Assembly: GCF_052119585.1 (NCBI RefSeq)
Contig: NZ_JBGQOJ010000008.1
Location: 62,001 to 126,000, forward strand
Source of the DNA: JBGQOJ01 sp052119585
Lineage (GTDB): Bacteria > Pseudomonadota > Alphaproteobacteria > Rhodobacterales > Rhodobacteraceae
Direction: 5' to 3'
Length of the DNA stretch: 64,000 nt
The notes under the pieces were generated by a model. It made no database searches. It was not told where the DNA came from and was given only the letters and a program-made list of their open reading frames with translations. Shown here piece by piece: positions 16,911-25,070 of the stretch; position 1 is the stretch's first letter, and every line of letters starts with the position of its first letter. Position numbers and translations under genes: made by a program.

Positions 16911-17722
16911 CGCCCGTCGGAATTCTTTAATTCCGAACGAAGGGCGTCAAGATCCTGACGAAGTGCACGAACCTCTGCCAGCACATGTCCGGTTTCGTTT
17001 ATCATGGTTTCCCGCTCGGTGTGGGCCTCGGTCAGATGCTGGCTTTGCATTCCGTCGACGATGACCCCGATGAACAGGTTCAGAACGGCAAATGTCGTCA
17101 CGATGATGAACGGCACAAAAAACGCCCAGGCATAGGGGAATTCGTCCATGACGGGGCGGACAATGCCCATCGACCAGCTTTCCAGAGTCATGATCTGGAA
17201 AAGCGAATAGGCCGACTCTCCGATGGTGCCGAACCATTCCGGAAATGTTGCCGCGAACAGCTTTGTCGCCATAACCGCGAAGATATAAAAGATCAGCCCC
17301 AACAGCATGGCGATCGACCCCATGCCGGGCAGCGCATTGAGCAGGCCGGTGACCACGCGACGCATTGATGGCACCGCGCTGACAAGGCGCAGAACCCGCA
17401 GGATGCGAAAGGCGCGCAGGATCGAAAGATTTCCGGTGGTCGGCAACGCGGCAAACCCCACCACGATCAGGTCGAATATCCGCCACGGATCACGGAAAAA
17501 AGAGAGGCGCCGGACATAGAGACGGACCGCGAGTTCCAGCACAAAAACAGTCAGGATGATCCGGTCAAGGGGTAGGAGTATGGGGCCGACCGCAGACATC
17601 ACCGTCGCGCTGGTTTCGAGACCGAGGGTGATCGCGTTGACGACAATCAGCGCGATGATCGCGCGCTCGAACCTGTGGGACTCGACGAATAAGGATAGAC
17701 GGTCGCGGATAGAGATTGGCAT
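16904..17722 (-). CDS. Bacterial voltage-gated sodium channel (Nav family)
   Basis: A 272-residue single-domain six-helix ion channel, the size of NaChBac/NavMs monomers. S4 carries Arg103, Arg106, Arg109 and Arg112 at three-residue steps (SILRAFRILRVLRLV). The pore has the selectivity filter T-L-E-S-W-S-M at 179-185, the sodium-selective form seen in marine proteobacterial Nav channels. S6 is followed by a charged C-terminal helix from about 228 on, suited to the four-helix cytosolic bundle. Expected role: tetrameric Na+ channel linked to motility, pH or membrane-potential homeostasis. Confidence 0.93.
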   Translation of the reverse strand: MPISIRDRLSLFVESHRFERAIIALIVVNAITLGLETSATVMSAVGPILLPLDRIILTVFVLELAVRLYVRRLSFFRDPWRIFDLIVVGFAALPTTGNLSILRAFRILRVLRLVSAVPSMRRVVTGLLNALPGMGSIAMLLGLIFYIFAVMATKLFAATFPEWFGTIGESAYSLFQIMTLESWSMGIVRPVMDEFPYAWAFFVPFIIVTTFAVLNLFIGVIVDGMQSQHLTEAHTERETMINETGHVLAEVRALRQDLDALRSELKNSDGRQ

Positions 17723-17988
17723 GGTCAGGATTGCTCCGGGGGTGAAGATTTTGGCGGTGAAGGTTTGGCGGGGATTGCCAAAGGTGATGGTTCGCCTGCG
17801 TGCGCGACGGGGTCAAGGCCGAAAGATTAGTTGATTTACGGGGCATCGCCTTGCGTGGCTGTCCATTGGTCTGGGGCTGTGCGTTGGGTGTAAACACATA
17901 TGAAATATGGAATGTAACTTGCGCCAGACGCGCATTTGGCATAGCGATATTCATGAAATATCGGGATGCCTTTTGATCGGAGAGAAAC
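17723..17988. promoter_or_regulatory. Upstream region of the DevBCA operon with direct repeat
   Basis: Holds the divergent promoters of the channel gene and the exporter operon. A 9-bp direct repeat ATGAAATAT occurs at 17900-17908 and 17953-17961, 53 bases apart, in an otherwise AT-rich patch. It may be a regulator site or chance. Confidence 0.35.
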
Positions 17989-19206
17989 ATGTCTGAACAT
18001 CAAGATCCCGATTTGCCGCTGATGGTGGTTACACACGATACCGATGCAACGCCGCAGCGCCGGTTCCGGTTCCGGCGGCGCTGGCTGCTTGTCTTGCTGG
18101 TGCCCGCGCTGATGTTCTCGGGGGCGGTGATCGGAATGTATTTCCAGCCTACGGGTTTGAGGGCATTCTACGCCCTGACCGGATTGCAACCCGGTGGCGG
18201 TTCTGCATCCCCGATCGCGCTGCCGCCGAATATCGAATTGCCCAAGGAAATGGCCGAGACCATGCAGCCGACCGATGTGGTTGGTCTGGCCCGCTTGATC
18301 CCGAATGGCGATGTGTCGATCGTGGCACCGCCCTTTGGTGCCGGGGATGCACGGATCGCCGAAATTCTGGTCGCCGTGGGCGACCATGTGGAAAAGGGCG
18401 GCGTCGTCGCCCGTTTGGATAATGAGGGTCAGCTAGAAAGCGCGGTGCTGCTGGCCGAGGCCAATGTCGCCGTGCGGCAGGCGGCACTGACGCAAACGCG
18501 CGCTGCCGTGCAAAACAGTCAGGACGAGGCCCGTGCCGGGCTGGAGCAGGCGCAATCGACCGCGACAGAGGCGCGCGCCGAACTGCTTCGGTCGCAGGAA
18601 CTTTTCCAGCGCGGTGTCACGACGCAGACAACGCTGGATATGGTCGCCGCCGCCGACAGGCAGGCCGCCCTTGCGGTGCAAAAGGCCGAAGCGACGCTTG
18701 CGCGCTTTACCGCCGAAGGGGTCGACATGCAGCCCGATGTGATCGTGGCCGCCCGCAATCTTGACGCCGCGCAGGCCGATCTGACCCGGACAAGGCGCGA
18801 TCTGGCCCGCGCCGCCGTTTTGGCCCCGATCAGCGGCACGGTGCTTGATATTCACGCGCGGGCCGGGGAACGCCCGCCCGCCGTGGGCATTATGGAACTG
18901 GGCGACATCAGCCGGATGATGGCCGAAGTCGAGGTCTATCAGGACCGCATCGCGCGGGTCGAGGTCGGCCAGCCGGTTGAACTGGCTGCCATCGCCATCG
19001 GTCAAACGCTTCAGGGGCAGGTGCAGTCCATCGGACTTACCGTGGGGCGGCAGGGGCTGGTGTCGGACGATACGGCGGCCAACACCGATGCCCGCGTCAT
19101 CTCGGTGATGGTGGCGTTGACCGAGGCGTCCTCGGCCATTGCGGCCCGGTATACCAATCTGGAGGTGGTCGCCCGGATCGACACCCGACCGCTGGCGCCG
19201 CGATGA
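17989..19206 (+). CDS. devB: DevB-like membrane fusion protein of an ABC exporter
   Basis: A 405-residue periplasmic adaptor with one N-terminal membrane anchor (RWLLVLLVPALMFSGAVIGMY), a split lipoyl/barrel-sandwich domain, a long alpha-hairpin (about residues 150-250, Ala/Gln/Glu-rich coiled coil) and a C-terminal beta-barrel (ISGTVLDIHARAGE). It overlaps the permease gene as ATGA and forms the order B-C-A of the DevBCA exporters, in which the adaptor joins the permease to a TolC-like outer-membrane channel. No outer-membrane channel gene is in the window. Substrate unknown; glycolipid export is known only for the cyanobacterial prototype. Confidence 0.85.
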   Translation: MSEHQDPDLPLMVVTHDTDATPQRRFRFRRRWLLVLLVPALMFSGAVIGMYFQPTGLRAFYALTGLQPGGGSASPIALPPNIELPKEMAETMQPTDVVGLARLIPNGDVSIVAPPFGAGDARIAEILVAVGDHVEKGGVVARLDNEGQLESAVLLAEANVAVRQAALTQTRAAVQNSQDEARAGLEQAQSTATEARAELLRSQELFQRGVTTQTTLDMVAAADRQAALAVQKAEATLARFTAEGVDMQPDVIVAARNLDAAQADLTRTRRDLARAAVLAPISGTVLDIHARAGERPPAVGIMELGDISRMMAEVEVYQDRIARVEVGQPVELAAIAIGQTLQGQVQSIGLTVGRQGLVSDDTAANTDARVISVMVALTEASSAIAARYTNLEVVARIDTRPLAPR

Positions 19207-20375
19207 GCACCCTTTTGCAATGGCTCTTCGGTCGGCTTCCGATCGGTTGGCTGCAACTGACCCATAGCCGGCCCCGCTTTGCCGCAGCGCTGGCCGGGGT
19301 GGCCTTTGCCAATGTGCTGGTGTTCGTGCAATTGGGGATCATGAACTCGATGGCGACGGCCACGATGAAACCCTATGCGTTCTTTCAGGCCGACATCATG
19401 ATCTCGGCCTCGGATGCCAATTCGATGACCGAAGGCGGCAATGTCGCACGGCAATGGCTGTTTCAGGCGCTGGCAGACCCGGACGTGATTGCGGGCACGG
19501 GTTTGTTCATCGCAAATGTCAGCTGGGCGCGTGCGGAAAAGACGCTGGGGCTTACGACTTATGGGATTGACCCGGCGGTGCCCATGTTCCTGTCGCCCGA
19601 TATGGCTGCCAAGGCCGGCACGCTTCAATTGCACAATGCGGGCATCCTTGACCGCTTTAGCCGGGGTCTGCCAAAAGACGAGGCTGCCGCGATCCGCCCG
19701 CAGACGCCCCTGTCGTTCGAAGTGTCGGGCACCACATTGAGCCTTTACGATACCTTCGCAGGGGGCGGTGGATTTGGCGGCGACGGCTATATGATGGTGT
19801 CGGACCAGACGTTCCTGACGCTGTTTCCCGCGCGCAGATCGGCCGCGCCGGATCATATCCTGCTGAAGATCAGGCCCGATGCCGATGCCGATCTGGTCGC
19901 CGCGCGCCTGCGCGACCTTGTTTCCGACAAAACCCTGCGCATCCGCAGCTATGCCAAGGCGGCGGCGGATGACCTGAGCTATCAGCAGACCAAGCGCCCG
20001 ACCGGCATTATCTTCGGGTTCGGGGTCATCATCGGCATCCTTGTCGGTATCGTGATCGTCTATCAGGTGTTGTCAACCGACGTGGCCGATCATCTGAGCG
20101 AATATGCCACCTTCAAGGCGATGGGATACAGTCAGGGTTTTTTCCTTGGTATCGTGTTCGAAGAGGCGCTGATATTGGCGGTGCTGGGGTTTGTGCCCGG
20201 TTTTGCCGTGGCCAGTGGTTTGCTTGCGGGGATGGCGGCCGTGACCACCTTGCCCCTTGCGATGACCGCCGATATGGCGGTGATGGTCTTTATTGGCACC
20301 CTTGTCGCCTGCTCGTTGTCAGGGGCGATTGCGACCCGGCGGCTGGCGTCTGCCGACCCTGCCGATCTGTTTTAG
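19203..20375 (+). CDS. devC: DevC-like ABC exporter permease (FtsX/MacB fold)
   Basis: 390 residues with the FtsX/MacB-type layout. One N-terminal helix (AALAGVAFANVLVFVQLGIM) is followed by a large periplasmic domain (about 50-270) and three C-terminal membrane helices (GIIFGFGVIIGILVGIVIVYQVLSTDV; LGIVFEEALILAVLGFVPGF; MAVMVFIGTLVACSLSGAIA). It is coupled to devB by a 4-base overlap and followed 9 bases later by the ATPase gene. Confidence 0.88.
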   Translation: MSTLLQWLFGRLPIGWLQLTHSRPRFAAALAGVAFANVLVFVQLGIMNSMATATMKPYAFFQADIMISASDANSMTEGGNVARQWLFQALADPDVIAGTGLFIANVSWARAEKTLGLTTYGIDPAVPMFLSPDMAAKAGTLQLHNAGILDRFSRGLPKDEAAAIRPQTPLSFEVSGTTLSLYDTFAGGGGFGGDGYMMVSDQTFLTLFPARRSAAPDHILLKIRPDADADLVAARLRDLVSDKTLRIRSYAKAAADDLSYQQTKRPTGIIFGFGVIIGILVGIVIVYQVLSTDVADHLSEYATFKAMGYSQGFFLGIVFEEALILAVLGFVPGFAVASGLLAGMAAVTTLPLAMTADMAVMVFIGTLVACSLSGAIATRRLASADPADLF

Positions 20376-20384
20376 GGGCATGGA

Positions 20385-21077
20385 ATGACCGATGATCCAC
20401 CCGTCACCGTTGTTGGCTTGAACCATTGGTTCGGCACAGGCGAGGCAAGCAAGCAAGCGATCTTTGACGTCAACCTGACAGTGAAACGCGGTAGCCTGAC
20501 GGTTCTTATGGGGCCGTCAGGATCTGGCAAGACCACGCTTTTGACGTTGATGGGCTGCCTGCGCGATGTGCAGGACGGCTCTGTCCGCCTGCTGGGGCAC
20601 GAATTGAACGGTGCTGACCGTGCGCTGAACGAGGCCCTGCGCCGCAGGCTGGGGTTTATCTTTCAGGCGCATAATTTGCACGGCAGCCTGACTGCGGTAC
20701 AAAATGTGCTGATGGGGTTGCTGGTGCATGGTGCGCTTGATCACGAACGGCAGATGGCGGCGGCACGCCACGCGCTGACGCTTGTCGGGCTGGCCGACCG
20801 GATGAACTATTTGCCAGCCAACCTGTCGGGGGGCCAGAAACAAAGGGTCGCGGTGGCGCGTGCCCTTGTCGGCAACCCCGATGTGGTTTTTGCCGATGAA
20901 CCGACAGCGGCGCTGGATCGCGAAAGCGGCGCCACCGTGGTGAACATGCTGAAAAAGCTTGGGCAGGTGCGCGGCACTACCACAGTGATGGTCACCCATG
21001 ACAACCGCATCCTTGATCTGGCGGACCGGGTCGTGACGCTGGAAGATGGCCGCATCGTGCGCGACACGGCCCCCTAA
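20385..21077 (+). CDS. devA: DevA-like ABC exporter ATPase
   Basis: A 230-residue ATP-binding subunit with Walker A GPSGSGKTT (about 45-53), Q-loop FQAHNL, signature LSGGQKQR, Walker B VVFADEP and the switch His in VTHD. It is in the LolD/MacB-like subgroup that partners with FtsX-type permeases. Last gene of the exporter operon. Confidence 0.92.
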   Translation: MTDDPPVTVVGLNHWFGTGEASKQAIFDVNLTVKRGSLTVLMGPSGSGKTTLLTLMGCLRDVQDGSVRLLGHELNGADRALNEALRRRLGFIFQAHNLHGSLTAVQNVLMGLLVHGALDHERQMAAARHALTLVGLADRMNYLPANLSGGQKQRVAVARALVGNPDVVFADEPTAALDRESGATVVNMLKKLGQVRGTTTVMVTHDNRILDLADRVVTLEDGRIVRDTAP

Positions 21078-21095
21078 GCCCCGCGAATACCTGCG

Positions 21096-21109
21096 TTGAC
21101 AGATGTTAA
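21096..21109. promoter_or_regulatory. Crp/Fnr-type operator before ligA-polX
   Basis: TTGAC-AGAT-GTTAA has the same 5-4-5 geometry as the palindrome at 2685-2698, with one half-site mismatch. It lies 62 bases before the ligase start, a normal distance for an activator site. Confidence 0.5.
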
Positions 21110-21170
21110 TGCGGTGCGGGCAAGGCGGCGTATCCTTGCCCCAGATGGTCACCGCAGGACGTAGATCGCC

Positions 21171-23168
21171 ATGTCGCAAAAGACCGGGGATGCCGAAAGG
21201 ATCAAGGGGCTGCGCAAAGAAATCGCGCGGCACGACCGGCTGTATTATGTCGAGAACGCGCCGACAATTTCGGATGCGGCCTATGATGCGCTGTTTGACG
21301 AGTTGCAGCACCTGGAGGCGCGTCACCCTGACCTTGTGACAGAGACGTCACCGACCCAAAGGGTTGGCGCAGCACCGGAATCCGGGCTGGCAAAGGTCGA
21401 ACACATCGACGCGATGCTAAGCCTGAACGCCGTCAAGGACGAAGACGCGGTTGCCGGTTTCTTGAAACTGCTGTCGGAAAAGACCGGGCGGGATCATCCG
21501 GGGGTGGTGACAGAGCCGAAATATGACGGCGTCTCGATCGAGGTGGTCTATGAAAAGGGGCTGTTCCTGCGGGCCGTCACGCGGGGGGATGGTCGGGTTG
21601 GCGAAGACATCAGCCATACCCTGAAAACGGTCCGCAGCCTGCCGCTGCGGCTGGCCGGGGGGAACGGCTTGCCGGATATGCTTGCCGTTCGGGGCGAGGC
21701 GATCCTGCCCAAAGACAGTTTTCAGACCGTGAACAAGATCCGAGAGCAATCCGGTGAGGACGCGTTTGCCAATCCGCGCAACGCGGCGGCGGGAATCCTG
21801 CGCAGGCTTGATCCGAAAGGGGTGCAAGAGGTGCAGTTCGCGTTGATGTTCTATGATGCGTCGGGCATGGACCGCAACGCGATTGGCACACAATGGGCGC
21901 TGCTGGACCAGTTGCAGGACTGGGGGCTGACGGTGGGCGACGAGCGGCGCCGCTGCACGACAGCCGAGGATGTGCGGAAGTTCCACGACGCCTTGCACCG
22001 CAAGCGCGATGATCTGGCCTACGAGATCGACGGCATCGTGCTGAAGCTGGATGACCTGGCCGTGCGCGATGCGCTTGGGACGCGCGCGCGCAGTCCGCGT
22101 TGGGCGCTGGCGTGGAAGTTCGAGCCGCGCAAGGAGGTGACGCGGATCAACGATATCGCCGTGAGCGTTGGCAGAACCGGCGCGCTGACGCCTGTTGCGC
22201 TGCTTGATCCTGTTGATATCGGCGGGGTGACTGTGGCGCGGGCGACGCTGCACAACGTCGACGAGGTTGCCCGCAAGGATTTGCGGGTGGGCGACACCGT
22301 GCGGATCGAGCGGGCAGGGGATGTGATCCCCGAAGTGGCGGAGCGGATCGAAACGCCCGAACGCCCGCGCGGCCCCGCGTTCGAAATGCCGGACGCCTGC
22401 CCCGCCTGCGGTGCCGAGGTAGAGCGCCGTGGGCCGATAGCCTATTGCCCGGCGGGTGTGGCCTGTCCGGCACAGGTCAAGGGCCGTCTGGTGCATTACG
22501 CCAGCCGTGGGGCAATGGATATCGACGGGCTGGGCGACGAGACCGCCGATCAGCTTGTCACAAAGGGCTTGGTGAAAGATGTTGCCGATATTTACGGGCT
22601 GACTGTCGAGGATATCGAGGCACTGGCGGGGTTTGCCCATACCTCTGCCGTCAAGCTGCATGATGCGATCCACCCGCGTGGCACGGTGCCGCTGGACCGT
22701 TTTCTGGTGGCCCTTGGCATCGAAAATGTGGGCCGGGATACGGCGCGGCGGCTTGCCATGGCGTTTGGCAGCCTTGCGGCGGTGCAGGATGCGAACCGGG
22801 ACGCGCTGTGCAAGGTCGAGGGGGTCGGTGCCGAAACCGCCCGAAGCGTGCGGGATTTTTTCCATGAGGCGCGCAATCGCAAGGTGATTGAGCGGTTGCT
22901 TGATGCGGGGGTAAAACCGCAGGACATCCCGCAGGCAGGGGATAGTTTGGCGGGAAAGACCTTTGTGCTGACCGGCGCGCTGGACGCATGGACCCGCGAA
23001 CAGGCCACCGACGCGATCCTGCGGCGCGGAGGGCGGGTGGCGTCGGGCGTCAGCGGACATACGGATTACGTGGTGATCGGCGCCGATCCGGGACGCAAGC
23101 TGGACGAGGCGAAAGCCAAAGGCGTCAAGACGCTGAATGAAACCGAATTCAAGGACATGCTGACCTGA
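21171..23168 (+). CDS. ligA: NAD-dependent DNA ligase LigA
   Basis: A 665-residue ligase with all domains in order. Ia comes first, then the adenylation domain with catalytic Lys117 in EPKYDG, the OB fold, and a four-Cys zinc finger near residues 409-432 (CPACGAEVERRGPIAYCPAGVACPAQ region). Helix-hairpin-helix repeats and a C-terminal BRCT domain (LAGKTFVLTGALDAWTREQA...) follow. It seals nicks using NAD+. A ligA is normally a single chromosomal essential gene; here it forms a two-gene unit with a family X polymerase on a replicon with its own plasmid origin, suggesting a dedicated repair ligase. Confidence 0.95.
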   Translation: MSQKTGDAERIKGLRKEIARHDRLYYVENAPTISDAAYDALFDELQHLEARHPDLVTETSPTQRVGAAPESGLAKVEHIDAMLSLNAVKDEDAVAGFLKLLSEKTGRDHPGVVTEPKYDGVSIEVVYEKGLFLRAVTRGDGRVGEDISHTLKTVRSLPLRLAGGNGLPDMLAVRGEAILPKDSFQTVNKIREQSGEDAFANPRNAAAGILRRLDPKGVQEVQFALMFYDASGMDRNAIGTQWALLDQLQDWGLTVGDERRRCTTAEDVRKFHDALHRKRDDLAYEIDGIVLKLDDLAVRDALGTRARSPRWALAWKFEPRKEVTRINDIAVSVGRTGALTPVALLDPVDIGGVTVARATLHNVDEVARKDLRVGDTVRIERAGDVIPEVAERIETPERPRGPAFEMPDACPACGAEVERRGPIAYCPAGVACPAQVKGRLVHYASRGAMDIDGLGDETADQLVTKGLVKDVADIYGLTVEDIEALAGFAHTSAVKLHDAIHPRGTVPLDRFLVALGIENVGRDTARRLAMAFGSLAAVQDANRDALCKVEGVGAETARSVRDFFHEARNRKVIERLLDAGVKPQDIPQAGDSLAGKTFVLTGALDAWTREQATDAILRRGGRVASGVSGHTDYVVIGADPGRKLDEAKAKGVKTLNETEFKDMLT

Positions 23169-23180
23169 AAGGGGCTGGTG

Positions 23181-24899
23181 ATGCCGGTGCACAATAGCGA
23201 AATTGCGACGATGTTCGATCATGTGGCTGACCTGCTGGACATTCAGCAGGCCAATCCTTTTCGTATCCGCGCGTATCGCAACGCCGCAGCCACGATCCGC
23301 GATCAGGGGCGCAACATTGCCGATATGCTGGAGGAGGGCGAGGATCTGTCCGAACTGCCGGGCATCGGCGTGGATCTTGCCGGCAAGATCTCCGAAATCG
23401 TCAAAACCGGACATCTGGGGCTGCTGGACGAGATCGCCAAGGACATCCCCGATACGCTGGTGGAAATCACCGCGATCCCCGGCATCGGCCCAAAACGGGC
23501 GCGGGCGTTGCACGAGGCGCTTGATATAGGGTCGCTTGATGATCTCGAGGCTGCCGCCGAGGCCGGAAAGATAGCCGGCATCAGCGGCTTCGGGCCAAAG
23601 ACGCAGCAGAAAATCCGGGATGAACTGAAGAAAGGCGATCTTGCAGAGCACCGCGTCAGGCTTGCCATGGCCGAGGATTTCGCCATCCCGCTTCTTGCCT
23701 ATATCAAGGACACCCCCGGCGTGCAGACCGCCGAGATCGCCGGTAGCTATCGCCGCCGCAAGGAAACGGTCGGTGATCTTGATATCCTTGCCGCAGCGCA
23801 GGACGGCAAAGGCGTTATTGACCGCTTTGTCGTTTATGACGAGGTTGAAACGATCGTGTCGCAGGGCGAAACCCGTTCAACGGTCAAGTTGCGTTCGGGG
23901 TTGCAGGTTGATCTGCGGGTTGTTCCAAAGGTCAGTTTTGGCGCGGCGCTGCATTATTTCACCGGGTCCAAGGCGCATAACATTGCCTGCCGCAGACGGG
24001 CGCAGGACCGCGGGCTGAAGCTGAACGAATACGGGGTTTTCGATGGAAAGACCCGCATTTGCGGTGCGACCGAACAAGAGGTCTACGATGCGATCGGCCT
24101 GCCGCCGATACCGCCGGTCCTGCGCGAGAATCGAGGAGAGATCGAAGCCGCCGAAAAGGGCGCGTTGCCCGAATTGATCACACTGGCTGATATACGCGGC
24201 GACCTGCACTGCCATACCACAGCCTCTGACGGGCGAAATTCGATACGTGAAATGGCCGAGGCGGCGATCGCGCGCGGATATGAGTATCTGGCGATCAGCG
24301 ATCATTCCAAAAGCCAGACTCAGGCCGGCGGGCTTGACGAGGCTGCGCTGGCGAAACATCTGGACGAGATCGACAGGGTCCGCGACGATTTGGGCGGTAT
24401 CCACATCCTGAAGGCCAGCGAAGTGGATATTCTGAAGGATGGCAGTCTGGATTACGATGACGATGTGCTGGACAAGCTTGATCTTGTGATTGCCGCCGTT
24501 CATGCGAATTTCGATCTGGACGAAGACAAACAGACCGAGCGGATCATCCGCGCAATGGACAATCGGCACGTCAATATCATCGCGCATCCGACGGGCCGGT
24601 TGATCGGTGAACGCAGGCCCTACGCCCTGAACATGAAGCGCCTGATGAAAGCCGCCGCCGATCGGGGATGTTTTCTGGAGATCAACGCAGAGCCACTGCG
24701 GCTTGACCTGAACGACATCAACTGCCGGATGGCCAAAGACGCCGGAGTGATGGTTTCGATCGGGACCGATGCGCATTCCACAGGCGGGCTTGACCACATG
24801 CGGTTTGGTCTTGATCAGGCGCGTCGCGGCTGGCTGGGGCCGGACAACGTTGTGAACACGCGCAACTGGTCGGCGCTATCAAAATTGCTGCGCCGGTAA
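23181..24899 (+). CDS. polX: PolX: family X DNA polymerase with PHP exonuclease domain
   Basis: A 572-residue protein. The N-terminal 8-kDa-like and helix-hairpin-helix regions (LSELPGIGVDLAGKISEIV; TAIPGIGPKRARALHEAL) bind gapped DNA. The nucleotidyltransferase palm has the paired Asp of VGDLDIL and a later VDLRVV. The C-terminal PHP domain (DLHCHTTASDGRN, ISDHS, IAHPTGRLIG, GTDAHS) carries metal ligands for 3'-5' exonuclease/phosphatase activity. Bacterial PolX fills short gaps in base-excision-type repair. ATG 23181 follows GGGG, 12 bases after the ligase stop, so the two genes are one operon for gap filling plus sealing. Confidence 0.93.
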   Translation: MPVHNSEIATMFDHVADLLDIQQANPFRIRAYRNAAATIRDQGRNIADMLEEGEDLSELPGIGVDLAGKISEIVKTGHLGLLDEIAKDIPDTLVEITAIPGIGPKRARALHEALDIGSLDDLEAAAEAGKIAGISGFGPKTQQKIRDELKKGDLAEHRVRLAMAEDFAIPLLAYIKDTPGVQTAEIAGSYRRRKETVGDLDILAAAQDGKGVIDRFVVYDEVETIVSQGETRSTVKLRSGLQVDLRVVPKVSFGAALHYFTGSKAHNIACRRRAQDRGLKLNEYGVFDGKTRICGATEQEVYDAIGLPPIPPVLRENRGEIEAAEKGALPELITLADIRGDLHCHTTASDGRNSIREMAEAAIARGYEYLAISDHSKSQTQAGGLDEAALAKHLDEIDRVRDDLGGIHILKASEVDILKDGSLDYDDDVLDKLDLVIAAVHANFDLDEDKQTERIIRAMDNRHVNIIAHPTGRLIGERRPYALNMKRLMKAAADRGCFLEINAEPLRLDLNDINCRMAKDAGVMVSIGTDAHSTGGLDHMRFGLDQARRGWLGPDNVVNTRNWSALSKLLRR

Positions 24900-24921
24900 T
24901 GCCCGTCGGGGGCATCTTTCG

Positions 24922-24935
24922 TTAACCCTGATCAA
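24922..24935. promoter_or_regulatory. Crp/Fnr-type operator before the SLC13/RCK transporter
   Basis: TTAAC-CCTG-ATCAA: one half-site matches the Dnr-like form, the other matches the Fnr form exactly. It is intergenic, 136 bases before the chosen transporter start. Confidence 0.4.
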
Positions 24936-25070
24936 TGCGTTGGGCGACAGTCATGGGACAATGCCCGGTCGGGTTCGAAACACGCGGGGTTGCAGCATGA
25001 ACAAATTTCCCAATGCGCATTGTTCTTTTGGCGGGTTCGGGATGGATTTATGTCTGGGCGGTGCTGCATC

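Noticed and set aside
21417..23651. 744-codon minus-strand open frame opposite ligA and polX
   Set aside because: The composition is shadow-like (His/Arg/Gln-rich). The plus strand encodes two complete, motif-rich proteins across the same DNA.
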